64,000 nt of DNA. Source: Hydnum rufescens UP504. Its lineage: Eukaryota > Basidiomycota > Agaricomycetes > Cantharellales > Hydnaceae. Positions 13,305-25,312 of this stretch are shown here, piece by piece. The notes under the pieces are model-generated. The model did not search any database. It had not been told where the DNA came from and saw only the letters and a program-made list of their open reading frames with translations. Where the stretch lies: NCBI GenBank assembly GCA_014904985.1, contig MU129057.1, forward strand, positions 91,343-155,342. Reading direction: 5' to 3'. A program made the translations under genes and the position numbers. The stretch's first letter is position 1; each line of letters begins with the position of its first letter.

Positions 13305-13543
13305 CGGGTTCCAGGCTAGAAGAATTTACCTGGAATTGGTATGGCTTGGAATCTGCCTTGGAATCCAAGGTGAAAACAGGCCTGCTTGCCTGTGGTGTGT
13401 GCCTGGGAGGCTATTTTTAGACGGAAAATATTCTAGATGATGTTCTTTATGCTGGAATCAGTCAATTCAAGCCTCGGAGCTGGAATTGCAGCGGGAATCC
13501 GCGGATTCCAACTCTGATTCCAGGCAAATCCGAGCCTGAAACC
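13305..13543. repeat. Imperfect inverted repeat rich in GGAATCC
   Basis: The left part (GGGTTCCAGGCTAGAAG near 13306) is matched imperfectly by the reverse complement of the right part (near 13510-13543), and the word TGGAATCC recurs in both orientations between them. The match is patchy, so this could be a decayed MITE or a low-complexity patch. It lies directly upstream of GNA1. Confidence 0.3.
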
Positions 13544-13591
13544 CCCTATTATGTGGCAGTGTGCAGCGGGCACTCAATCCCCAACTCTTTA

Positions 13592-13961
13592 CAGCTGATA
13601 AAATATATGTAGAGCACTTGTAAATTTTTCTCGTTCGGATAGTTCCGACCCAACTATATTGCGGCTTTGATGCCACAGCCGTCACGTCTCAGACTCACCG
13701 GGGTCCCAGTGTTCTGGCTCTCCATTGCGAGGGCAGAAAAAGCACGTGTTTTGGCCTCAAGATGCCTATCTCACTTGCCTCCGAAACTATACAATGCCTA
13801 ATAGGCTGGACTATAGCACTCTCCAACAAAGGACCTCTGTCACCCTCGTCTTTGATTTGAGATGTGGCAGCTGTGGAAGGCTGTGGCTGTCAAAGCCGCA
13901 ATGAAGTTGGCGGAATGAGAAAAATTCGAAAGTGCTCTACATATATATGTTTTATCAGCTG
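13592..13961. mobile_element. MITE-like element with long terminal inverted repeats
   Basis: Two arms of about 95-100 bp face each other: from 13592 (CAGCTGATAAAATATATGTA...) and from 13961 read on the minus strand (CAGCTGATAAAACATATATA...). They share AGAGCACTT, AATTTTTCTC, TTGCGGCTTTGA and a stretch rich in CCACAGCC with scattered substitutions and small indels. The dinucleotide TA flanks both outer ends (13590-13591 and 13962-13963), as expected for Tc1/mariner-type insertion. The roughly 170-bp interior has no open frame. It is most simply a non-autonomous DNA transposon remnant. Confidence 0.6.
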
Positions 13962-14244
13962 TATATACGTTAACCTAATAGTATGTCAAGAGTCTAAAGC
14001 ATATTTTCAAATTATGGCCAGTATCCCGTATATAGATTCTCGCAGAGAACTAGAAGTGAGAACATGGGGTTTCAGAACCATATTGGTTGCTCTGTCGTCT
14101 CAATAACTTTACTAATCGCGACGCGGGCATTGTGTGAGTGAAAAAGCGACGCAGGATGGGTTACTGCCATTTCTTTGAGACATTCTAGTCTACTTCCCGT
14201 GGCGCCTGAGGTTATGGGGAGCGTAACGAAAATCGAATGCTTAG

Positions 14245-15004
14245 TTAGGGTGACGAAATATGAGGCCGAGGGGAGACAAGGAACACCGGCACCAAGGCAA
14301 TTTTAACCACTGAGTCGTATTCTGTCCTGATAATGAGTAAATCGAGTCCGAACAGATCCAAGGTCACATTTTCACCGGCAGCAGCAGCCCAGGAGACAGA
14401 CTGATCATCTATTTCGACCTCGGCGGACCATTGGTCATAGTAGCTAACTAGTAAAGAAATGAAAGATCTTAGCACCGACGGTCGCGATCTCACTGTTAGG
14501 AAAGACGTGCTGCTTTCACGACACCGAGCTCCTGTGCCAATGTGGGCTGCTTCTTCAATGTGGAATCCTTGTTGTTTGTTGGGTTGACTCCCGTTGTCGT
14601 GACATATGGGACGAAAGCCAGCCGAGAAAAACCCAGGCCGAATTGGGAAGAGCAATCGGACAAGAACCAAACAAAATGCACCATGCCGAGTTTGTCTACC
14701 ACGACAATGAGACTGGATATTCCGAGGTTTAAATTCCGGACGAGTAGAATGCATCCCCTCCTCCGCGGAACCCCGCTTCGAACTCGCCTACATTAGCATC
14801 CACAACAAGGGTGCATTTCAGCTTGTGAGGCACTGGATACCAAGTTTGGGACAAAGATATTGTGGCCAGAGCATCGAGTAGGGTGAGAGTGATTGTCGGT
14901 AGCGAAAGGGTAGTTTGGATGATGTCCATCGTAACGTCACTTCCATCCATAATCTCAGAAGATGACGCTGTTAAGCCCAGGTCACACCGCGGGGGCACAC
15001 GCAA
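14245..15004 (-). CDS. Hypothetical protein, possible
   Basis: Three overlapping minus-strand frames between 15004 and 14245 have protein-like composition (for example TLPTITLTLLDALATISLSQ-like and VEIDDQSVSWAAAAGENV segments) and could be joined by small introns. I recognise no family, no catalytic motif and no clear start codon. It could be a decayed gene or a lineage-specific protein. No neighbouring gene hints at a role. Confidence 0.25.
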
Positions 15005-15705
15005 GCGGCAGAGTGGCCTGGATTCCTAAGCCCCACAGGCCTCGTGACCTGTGACTGCGGCCCCGAAGCGCTAAGGTCCATTGCTATAATAAATCCAGGA
15101 TTTAGCGGCCAGCGGAGGAATAACTTGTATATTCGACCCCTATCCCATGTTGGAAGCAAGCATGGGGAGCAGTGGCGAATATGGTGTTGTCACGAAGATC
15201 GAAAGGGTCGGCTTGTTGCTGAGTCGAACTCCCTGATGACCAGGAAATCGGAAGTGATAGAGTCTATAAGACCCGACTCTTGTGGTTGGGACAGTAAATT
15301 TCATTACCATATGCACCACATGCCACAATGAGTGCTGGGACTGGGCAGGGGAGTCCATTCCGAGAAGAAATTTAAATTGTCTCGATTGTCAGATCCCCCA
15401 GGCGACTCTAAGGAATCATTGTGCACCAGTCAGTCAACGATATCGGGAAATCGTCCATGGCGCAATTCTGGCCTGCCCCAAATGGTACGAAGAAAGTTTA
15501 CCGTCCGACACACAATGTCACACTAGTCACTCCGACAACTGATCACGGAGATAGGGCCTCCCCACCCACCAATATACTCGTTTACAAAGCGTTTTCCTGA
15601 ACTGTTTTATGCAATTAGACACACTGAAGGTCAGGGGATAATGTGGAAAGCGCGCGCACGGCATCTCCCGTGATTCTCACCGTACTTAGTTTTGAAATCG
15701 GTAGT

Positions 15706-17994
15706 ATGAGAATAGGGCTGTCTCCATCCCCGCCACCGTCGCCTGTCTCGCCAGAAGCATCTACCTCCACTGCAGGATCTCTGCTTGAACGTCAACGCGC
15801 CACTGGTGGCGCACTAGAACGCCACGAAGGGTCCCACCTCCAAATCGGTTTTCGTTGCGAGACAACGATACATCAGGAGACTTCGGAAGAGGATAGTGAA
15901 TTTGACTCTGGCGATGATGGTCATGGGGATGATAAGGACCGCACTCCACGCGGGAAGAATTCTTCCGGAGGTAGACGGCTTAAAGATGGGGACGATAATT
16001 GGGAATTCGACTCTACACCTATCTCACCAGCTGTGTAAGTTTGTATACTTCTTGTCTCTACGATGTTGACCATGAGATTCTTTATTTGCGTTCTCAGTAG
16101 TCCAAATAGGCGACTGAGAACGAAGGAAGAGCAGTGGGAACAAGATGAATTCTATGCTGCGGTCCGATTACGACAACGTCGTGATCCCGTTCAGGAATAC
16201 GAAGACAGAACTCGCAAGGAAGCGTGGGTACGTCGGTCATCATTCCAGATGACCAATTTATCTTGATTCTCTTCGTATCTGGTTGGTCTTAACGTGTCAT
16301 AACTAGAAACTGGCACATATAAAGAATCGGGAACAGTGGTTACCTATTACTACGCTTCTAGATACGGCCCCTGAAGACACCGTCAAACGGCTCGCCGAAT
16401 TGAATGCGCGGCAAGTCGAGGAAGTCCGCCTTGTTCTGGAGGAAGTTACCCTCAGTCGTAAACGTGAACAAGACCGACGGCGAGCGGAACATGATAGACA
16501 AGATCGGGAACTCCGCGAGGCCAGCAACCTGCACCGCGTCTTTGTTTTGTTTTTTGACTCATGCTTGCTCACAGTCGATAGAGCGATCGATCGCTGCGCA
16601 TGAAGAAGAGGTCCGATTAAAAAAGGAGGAGCAGGAACGTATAGCTGCCGGTAGGAAGGCGAAGGAAGAAGTGGAAGCGCGCCAACGTCAGGCAGAGGCG
16701 GAAGCCAAAGTCCGTGCCGCCGCGGCGAAGGCGCAAGAGGAAGCCGAAAAAGTTGCCTCGGAGAAAAAACGTCTCGAGGAGGAAGAGCGGAAGAAGAAGG
16801 CGGAAGAGCAAGCAAAACGAGAGGAAGAGGTGGCGAAACTTGACGTTCCAAGCGCCCATATCGGCCTATGAGTGCGGACCGCGAGCTACAGGGATCCAAG
16901 AATTTTCTTACGGTGAAGTCCTTCAGAATCCCTGCAAGATGTACCTCCTTTTGATGCCAGAATATCAGGTCATCAAATCCGACATCATGCCTCAAGTCAA
17001 ATCCACCAAGCTTCGACCTGATGTGCAGCCGAATCCGGAATGGAAGAAAGAGTTGACCAAGTTGAGACGGCAAATCATCCCCAAAATTGGCCAAATAACG
17101 AACACCCAAGCAGCGGTTGAACGAATAGTATGTCATCGAACGATATCTTGTGAACCGTAACCAATAATATGCTGTTTTCGTAGTCCAGTCAGCTCGATCA
17201 AATTCTTGCCCCCAGCCCTCGACACCCACAGGCGCTCTACGTCGCCCTTTTGTATGTGGTTTCTAAAGCGGTTTTAAAGCAGGCGGAAGAAGAGGTCACC
17301 GTGAAGCCGAGTACTGCTTTTCCTCTGGCTCGGGTGGTCATGGCACTTGTTGAACAAGGGCACGATTTGCTGGGCACGGTTTTTGTTGCGAAACTTATAA
17401 GCATGTCGAGTCACTGGATTGTGGGAACGGTCATCGGTCGTGAACCGGTATGTCCGGAGTCTCGCTCAATATCTATGGAGGTAGTATACAAAGCCTGCCC
17501 CATAGAACCAATCGGATGAAGACTATCGAAAGTCGCTCGGTTACCGGCCTGCTTCCTCAGGAGAGACAACACCACAGTATATCGAACGTATGGGGGGTCT
17601 CGTGACACTCTACGCAGCCATTCTTCAGACCCCCATCCAAACCACCACTTCTCGTGAGGCAGCACAACGGATACCGGCGTACCTGCGGTTCCCTCGGTTT
17701 TGGACGTGGTTGGCGCGGCTAGTAGGGAACAGTGATTTGATGTCAGACCCCGCGGCTTCGCACCTTCTCGCTTGCGCCCTGGAGACGGCTGGAGATCGGG
17801 CGATGGAGGTATGGGGGAAACAGATGGTGAAGTTGCGGGCCGCTCTAGGTCGAAAGGCGTTTGAGGCTGATGGGTCCGTTCATTTGTTGGGTGGTGAGGA
17901 AGGCAAGGCTGGGAGGATAAGACTTGGCCTCTTGCTCGATGCTTGGCAGAAGAATGGGGCGATCCACCCCCCAGGGAGGGAATATGACGAGTAG
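15706..17994 (+). CDS. GLE1: mRNA export factor GLE1
   Basis: Gle1 sits at the cytoplasmic face of the nuclear pore and, with inositol hexakisphosphate, activates the DEAD-box helicase Dbp5 during mRNA export. The proposed start at 15706 gives MRIGLSPSPPPSPVSP. An acidic/Ser-rich N-terminus is followed by a long charged coiled coil rich in Glu, Lys, Arg and Ala (16380-16850). The alpha-helical Gle1 domain follows: VIKSDIMPQV, LRRQIIPKIGQITN, VVGTVIGREP-like SHWIVGTVIGREP, then GYRPASSGET, QYIERMGGLVTLYAAILQ and WTWLARLVG, with a C-terminal ALETAGDRAMEVWGKQ segment. Introns are short (for example 17448-17507). A single-base frame break lies near 16864-16868, between the coiled coil (ends PSAHIGL) and MSADRELQGSKNF. 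For an essential gene this is more likely a sequence error than decay. Confidence 0.88.
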
Positions 17995-19280
17995 CGAATG
18001 TTTGTGTACACCTGTATTCGCCGTGCACGTGAGTGAATGGGTTCGACTCGAGGCCGCGACCCGTTCATCGGGTGTTCAGACTATTGAGGCTGTGGTGCCC
18101 GTGGATCATGGATATCTAGCTCAAGGGTCGCTGTTAGAAGTTTCTTTGGCACCTCCAGGGCCTTGAGCCTCAGAGAGTTCGCCGAAGATTGTCGAAACTG
18201 AGCGAGCCTTGATGTTTTCTAGTCTCGTATTTTCAGCCACCATGGACCAAATTCACCTCGAAATCAGGAGCACTGACACGATCAATACTATGGATTATCA
18301 TTGGAGTCAACCTACGAAGACAATGATCACAATCGTGGTGCTCAACCATCACGCAAGGATTGGGCCTCCGCGCGCACAGATATGTTTGTTTACTCATAAA
18401 CTCCTCACTGATGTCTGAGCCTCCTCACCACTCGGGCCTTTTGGCTTAGATCAAGTGTAGTATCTGTTCTTTTAAGTTTAACCACTTAAATGACCCCACC
18501 GGGGTCTTAAAAGGTTATTGTATTTTTGGTGCCTTATTCTTGGTCCTCTGCTTGCAAGGCCTGGGATGTCATGACCTGCCTACTGCACTTGCAGTGAGCG
18601 TTGTGGAGGGATTCTCCTATTTTATTTTATTATTCTTTTACCTTGATGGAAGCTAACCCTAACTCTGATGGCATGTATCGTCATCGAGCTGTGTATTCCT
18701 AATGCAAAATCAATATTTCGCTGGGCAGCCATAAATAGTATGGGTGAGCTGCTCTCAAGATCTGCCTCCGCCTGCGACTCGTACTCCTTCGGTTAATTTG
18801 ACCGCTTGGTGGCGTATATATCAAGGGCAACAGACATTGAAAACCCCTCTTCATCTTACCAGCGACTCATTACTGTGGCCAGGAATCAAAGTCTCTTCGA
18901 AAACAACTAAATGCCACATCAAAGCACAACAACGCGTATTCCGCAATCTGTCCCTCGTGGTCCCTGGCGTTTTGGAACCTATTTTGATCTCATTGTATGC
19001 ACTCGGCTGGAATTGCGCCTTGAATTCGATGTAACCACGATCCGATGGCAATGCCGTATACTTCCAGCTCTTTGTGATTCCTGGACTCCGCTAAGTTGTT
19101 TGTCCAGGAAGCTTGGCTTGCATTGTCTCTGCCGCTGGGAGCAATGTCCCCCGTGGCGCCAATAGATAACAAAGCATCTGCGTCTGCCACTCTCGGAGAC
19201 CCGATAAGAATACAAGGTGTGATGCCCTTCCCCTTACTGCACCCTTTATCGCATCGACCTATCCTTCTTATCATGGAACA
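17995..19280. other. Intergenic, nothing recognised
   Basis: Short frames on both strands without motifs. A small perfect hairpin (GACCCCACCGGGGTC near 18492) lies in an AT-rich patch and could contribute to transcript ends. Weakly protein-like frames at 18740-19160 exist on both strands and cannot be assigned. Confidence 0.35.
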
Positions 19281-20926
19281 TAGCATTCGTCCTTCAGAGT
19301 TTCGAAGATGCTGGAATGTGGGTCCACCTGGGTCTAATTACCCCTGAATAACTACTTATTACTCTCGCGCATTGATCAGGCAACACTCTCAGAGCCTATC
19401 GACGGTGCACATCCATTACACGTGCGGAGTCCGTTCTCTGGGCCCCAGCTGGACTTCACCCAAGCGATTTTAGAGGTGGCGAAGCACAGCCTACACGATG
19501 ATAATAGTTTCTATCAGGCTGCGGTATCTTCTGCTCATTGTCGCCATGCCTTTGCGACCCTTACGAAGCATATCATGGATTTTGTCTTTCCCTCCAACGA
19601 CAATGTGAGTGAGGTCACACCTGGATATAACTTGGTTTGAAGCTTATACTTCCCCATGATTTGTATAGTTTGGGCGTCGCGGCTTTTGGCTCTTGTCGAT
19701 GCACGCTAGTGATATCCAGGGACGATGGATCCACTTCTGGTCTCCCAACAGAACCAGGGTCAAATCCTATGCCCCCGACGGGCTTCCAATTTCCTCTCGC
19801 TCTACCTCGACCAACAAAAGCACAGCGGGAGACGTGTATGATACCCTTCGAAATGTCAATGGTCGTTTTCTGGAGGCTACTGGGGGCCTAGGATTGGAAG
19901 ACTCCGTCGTTTTCGAGGCCTGGACCCGTCTTAATGGGTCAGTGCGTTGCGACCCCCTTCTCAGCTTTCATCTCAAATTGGAGGAACAAAAAGTGCAATG
20001 CTACATTTCGCTTGTCATCTGATCAGGCGTCAAAGTTGGCGATGCTTTCCTCCGACATGGATCGGTTGTTCGAGGACATGGCGCTTGCCGTGAGAGGGAA
20101 GACGTCCGGCACACCAGCTCCTTCGAGCGAAGCTGTCGCAGCGGATTTACACATGCCGACCTATTCCCAACTTTCCAAGAAGACCCGTAGAGCGACCCTT
20201 GCTTCGGCCCCAACTGTCCCGCCCCGGTGTCAGCCTCTTCGCTCGCCATGGAGTCGCGTTCCGCACCTTCTGGGCCTATCATCCCATCCTCTTCTCCCGG
20301 CCACAGACGCGCTGCAAGCATGCCCAGGCCCAGCACGTCTCATTTATTCTTCCAGGCCCTCCACAGAGGTCACCTACGGAGGTTCTCCTATTCAACAACC
20401 TAGGGCGTCTCATGATGCAGCCCCGAACCCTCCTTCATCTACCGCACGAGGTATTTCTTCCTCGCTTTCCTTGCCTCAATCCAAGACATATAAAGGATAT
20501 AGCGTCACGGGCCGGAGCTCTCACACGGCTACAGCTCCTGACAATATTCTCAACCTCGATGGCGTCAATCAGCCAGACAAAGATCCTACCGCCGGAACCG
20601 GCCCACGTATTCTCCGCCGTCGTGAACTGGATTCTACTTCAATTACCAATGGAAACTTCAGATATGCAAACAGGAACGACATCCCAGCTCTCCAAGCAGC
20701 CTCGCAGGGATCCCATGGCGCCGCATATCGATCTCCGGCATCCACTACTCCTCGGGACGGTGAGATTACATGTCCGGGGCGTACTATCGATGGTCACGAA
20801 ATAAGATATTACGATTCCTGTATGGTGGTTGGGCCGGACTCGGCTGTTGTTCCCTATCTTCCGGAAGGTTCTCGCGATGTCCCTGGAACGCTCATGCAGC
20901 ACCGGCCACACTCTAGGAGACGATAG
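19280..20926 (+). CDS. Unrecognised Ser/Pro-rich protein
   Basis: A chain of plus-strand frames reads FEDAGMWVHLGLITPE, then RIDQATLSEPIDGAHPLHVR and DFTQAILEVAKHSLHDDN (19380-19600), an intron near 19604-19670, a segment with RWIHFWSPNRTRVKSY, and a long Ser/Pro-rich tail (20040-20926) including SSDMDRLFEDMALAVRGK and ending in HRPHSRRR. Joining the early segments needs a frame change near 19347. The tail is low in complexity and probably disordered. I do not recognise a domain. It lies convergent with the tRNA ligase gene, about 100 bp from its stop. Confidence 0.4.
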
Positions 20927-21022
20927 ATATGTTCCTTCTCTCTGTAAATGCACTGGGATTCGACGGCGAGATGCTAGATCATGGTTAATTACACGAGACC
21001 TCTAAATAATGATCACGGCAGA

Positions 21023-23847
21023 TTACGAAAGTCCTTTTACCCTACCCACACTACCCTCCCCAAACAACGAGATTGCATGGATGCCCTCTTCACCAGCTCG
21101 CCATCTCTTCACCAGGTGGGCTCCCTCAAAAGCTGCCACATCCTTGTTCTTTGTCCCTACGGTAAGATGAAGGCGATTCCCGAAATACTCGTCCAATAAG
21201 GCCAAAAAAGGCTTCGCGGCATCTGCCCTTGTCTCCGTGTGATGTAAACGTAGTGCATCGATAGCGATGGCCATGACGCGCCCGTCGCAAAGTAGGGGAC
21301 CAAAAGTGTACTCGAACAGTGGTGCAGGTATTAATTCCTGCGCGCTGCCTTTGGCTGTGCTGGCCGTGTCTGACTTGGAGACTACATCGCAAGCATCCCA
21401 TAAATTCTGAGCGTCGGGTAAATCCCTGGAATGGATGATCGTCACATGTGGCCGTGTCGCTACTCGCCCCTCAGCAACCAGACGAGACCAAAAGTCTTGC
21501 GCGATCTGTGAGTCGTCTTCGTCTTCGTCTGGGTCGTCGCGGTGTTTGAGGAATGCACGGTCAATGAGAGCAGCGAGATCTACTTCAGCAAACAAACCGA
21601 AATAACGGGGTCGAGCAGGTGTTTTCCCCCTGGAATCGGATTCCTTGCGTACAGTGGTCCGGTATCCTAGAGCAAAATCGCACGCCTCCGCGATTTGAGT
21701 TGGCTGGGGGCGTTGGAGAGACGGAAGCAGAGGTAAAAGACCATCGACGGTACGCGTGACGGCGTCCTCGACCGACGCGTCTTGTATGTTCATTTCTATG
21801 ATGTCGTCTACTTCATCCACCCCGAGCTCCTCTGTATTAGTTATAAATTGCCAGATGACGTCTTCATGCATGGCTTCAGAAGGCCGGAGGGTTTGATGAT
21901 TTTCGCCGCGATGCAGAATACGGTCAGAACAAATACGGTGTAGGGTGGCGATAGGAAGCGACTGGAGAGACCAGTATAGAGCTATGGTGCGGACGGGCCC
22001 CCCAGGTACCTTGGAGACGGCCTCTCGGATGCCTTGACGGTGTTGAGTGAGATGATTGTTTCTTGGAATACGGGATTCTCCAGGGTTATAGGGCGCATAT
22101 AGCACGGTGGGGAGGATGATTGCTCACCGGTCGGCAATGACCACATCGTGTGTGTTGAGAAGTTCTGCAATATTTCGCTGGAACGTTGGCGCCGTTTTCT
22201 TGGACTTGATATCATCGCTTTGTGTATGTCCAAAGCCAAATAGGCGTGCCAAAGCCACTGATACTGCAGTTTTCCCTATTGAAGTTAAAACGCAAGGTCA
22301 TTCCAGCACCCTGGGGGGTCTATTATCCGGTGTCACGTACCGGATCCAGGCACTGCGACGGGGACAATCACCGTCTTCCCCCACACCCGTTTCTCTTTCT
22401 CGATAGTCTTCCCCTTTCCCTCGGCCGGGCTAAGCGACCACTTATCGTTCAGCTCAAGCCTCGTCCTTCCTTCGTCTGTTTCTAACCAATGCAGAAAGCA
22501 ATTTCTAGTAGCGATAATATCTCGACCTTTGCTAAAATCTTTGAAATCCTCAGGGCGTGCGTCGATCTCTTTTTCTACCCAATCGCGGTATAATCTCGAT
22601 TCGGGCCGTGCGAGTCGAGAGCCAGGTATATTAAGCGGGTGCTTGGAGCGCTCTGACGGAGATTTGGCCTTGTATGCGAGAATCGACTTGGTGATTTCAC
22701 GCCAGGCACGATACATGAGGTATGGCTCGTCAAATTTGACTTTGAAGAAGAAATCTGTGCCAGGAGGGTATGGTGGGCGCGCGTCCCCGCTATTGTTGGA
22801 GTTCAAACCAGTCGAAGACAGCGGGGTGGATCGCGCGATCGAGGTGCGTACAACGAAGCCTTCAACGGGTTCACCCTGCCACTTTCCAGACTCTGCGATC
22901 CTGTCTGTGAATTCCCGGACTTCTTTGATGGAGGGAAGTGAGAAGCTGGCGGTCTGAATGAACCCATATTCGGCAGCAAAGGCGTCTACTTCCGTTGGTG
23001 GCGCAGTGGAGAACAGACCTTGATTCTTGTTTAGGCCATGCAAATGGAGACCCGTCAGTTCTGGGGGATATCCAAGTACATGTTCTTCAAATGAATCGTC
23101 ACACAGCTGGAACCAGAAATGAACAGTAGTTAACTGCGATCATGTGATGGACTCACTTCAGCTACCGCCGTAATATTATCCGCGTGGAGTCGGACAACTA
23201 GATCCTCTTTAGTCTTGCCTTTCCTGGCGAGATGTCTCACTAGCCACTGTTCACCCATCATCGCGTGGCTCGTCTGGCCTTCGCTAACCTGCCCGAGTGA
23301 GTGCTTTGAAGTGACAATGAGCTTCTCGGGGCTCAGGGCAGCGATAAAGATAATACAGCCGTTGGATTTGAGGGTAAGGTGGTACGGTGCAGCTGTGTAC
23401 TTCTCCAGCGAGGCCCACTGTATCGAAATAAACTCACATATGGAAAGGAAGGAACGCATCCAAAATTCAGGTACCTACCGTGTTCCATGGAACCTCACCT
23501 ATGTTGAAGAACTTGTCATATCCACGAGCAACTATGGTATGTTGTCCACCGGCTCCCTCTGCTTCCCCATTTGAGTCATTCTCATCCGGAGTACTCGTCT
23601 CCGTGGCATCCTTTCCGGGAACCCATCGCGTGAATAGTCCGCGTGCAAGGGTTGGGAAGGGGGACGGATACACTGCGTACTTATATTCGTTCATCTTCCA
23701 GCTGCGCACCTTGATGGTAGGATCTGCAGGAGCGACATGGACGGAAGACTTCACAAGACGTTTGTCCTTTTTAGACAGTGCCTGGAGAGCACGAATCAGG
23801 GAATCATTCTCATCTGCCACATTTTGAGATGTTGAGGGAGATGGCAT
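21023..23847 (-). CDS. TRL1: Fungal tRNA ligase (ligase-kinase-cyclic phosphodiesterase)
   Basis: This enzyme joins tRNA exons after intron removal, and the HAC1 mRNA in the unfolded-protein response. Three domains appear in the fungal order. The N-terminal adenylyltransferase has motif I KSNG (23330-23380; the Lys takes AMP), preceded by EKYTAAPYHLTL, then LCDDSFEEHVLGYPPELTGL. The central kinase has a P-loop PGSGKTAVSVALARLFG split by an intron (about 22260-22340), then DVVIADR. The C-terminal phosphodiesterase has two HxT motifs, HVTIIH and HLTVGT. The start at 23847 (MPSPSTSQNVADENDSL) is the first ATG of the frame that continues into the conserved region. At least four introns are needed and no frame break was seen. 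Confidence 0.92.
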
Positions 23848-25312
23848 TGTGGATGCAAAACGATTCGGATGATGTGGACGATTTTCTGTGGCCAAAAGAG
23901 GAATTAAGTGTATCCCGTCCCCAGGACGCAAGAAGCTGCCTGATGGGGGGCGGAAGACACGGAGGATCTCCAGCGTTAACCTTTTATACTTTCGAATATT
24001 GACTCGATCTAGAAGGCTCAGCGGGACTTGCCGATTCCTATTGGTTCTCGATCGCGAATTTGACCATGTTAAGGTTCGTGTATGGTACACAGTGATGGAC
24101 TACCGAAGTAAAGTCCTAGGCCCGATCCCTCTACCCTTGGAAGCCTCAAATTCGGACTGTATCAACCAATGTGACGAGGAACACTTTTCTGGATCAGCCC
24201 ATTTGGAGGCCAATATCTCGGGAAATCTTTATGCTTTTCTTGGATTAGGAGGTGGAGAGGTGCTATTACGGGCCGTCGTTGGAATCATAGTCTAGTTATA
24301 TAACATAACTATGTTTGGATGCCCAGGTTTTCACTGGGTCCCTAAAGTCCGGTTTGCGGACGATCTTTGGGCCACCGAAACAGATTCCAAAAATTTAATT
24401 ACAACCCGGGATGTGGTCAGGATGCTGGAAACATTTATCAAGTTCATTTATGGTCTCACAGCGGTTGGCATTGTTCTGAATGCCAGGCGCATGAGTGTTT
24501 CCTTATACAGAAGATCGGCAATCTCCGGCACCATTTAAATACGGAGGCGAGACGTTTTTTTTTCTCTCTCTCATAAACGTCGATGAAGATATCAAACACA
24601 TTCAAGCTCAACAGTCATATGCCACCCTGCGGGGTCTGGCTCTGATGAATGAACTTCTGCAATGCTGAGACGTTTATCCTTCCCTGTCTCCCTTTTGCTC
24701 CCTCTAGGGCAACTGAAACACGGGACCTGTAGGCAAGACTTCAATTACACACCTCCCAACGTTAGATTGCTATCCAATCATCGTCTTCATTTGTGTAGTT
24801 GTCAGCTTGCGGCTTGTGCGATAGCTGAAGCCTTAGCTCCACCTGTATATAATTGGGGTGCTGTTCCAATGTCGGCTATGCCTGATACCATGGTGTACCC
24901 TATTTCGGCCATGAATTTTTACATACTCCGAGTGGACGGTGTGTCTTCTCTCAGAAAAGCAGGACGGGCCCACCGATGTTGGATTTAAATGTCGATGGAG
25001 ATTGCCGTGAACATACGTTGAATGTTGAAAACAAGCCAAGGAATTGCGCGCTAACCAAGATCCTGCGACTAGCCTTCTTTTGAAGGAGCTCTGTTCCCTT
25101 CTGGCTGCACTCCTTTGTCCACTGGGCCTCGTGTTTCTACCTTTCAAATCGCTTTTATATTTGGATATCTGCAATCGTGTGTCTGCGTAATTACCCACCA
25201 CTCCTCTATCCGATTCTACAACTATCGTGCAGGCAACTCCTTCACGCCAGATTTCTCTCTTCGTGGTTGATCAGTCCCACCTACCTTGCATCCCCATTCA
25301 CTTCGATAGGTC
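23848..25312. other. Intergenic between TRL1 and Mo25, head to head
   Basis: The two flanking genes are transcribed away from each other, so this 1.46 kb should hold both promoters. A plus-strand frame at 24311-24538 contains FADDLWATE, loosely like the FADD box of reverse transcriptases, but nothing around it supports a polymerase. No other gene or RNA was recognised. Confidence 0.4.

Noticed and set aside
20199..20804. 201-codon frame overlapping the Ser/Pro-rich gene in another frame
   Set aside because: The alternative frame (to 20926) joins better to the upstream exon; the His/Leu-rich product looks like a frame shadow.
24311..24538. Plus-strand frame with FADDLWATE, like the FADD box of reverse transcriptases
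   Set aside because: No other polymerase motif or retroelement feature around it; four residues are not evidence.
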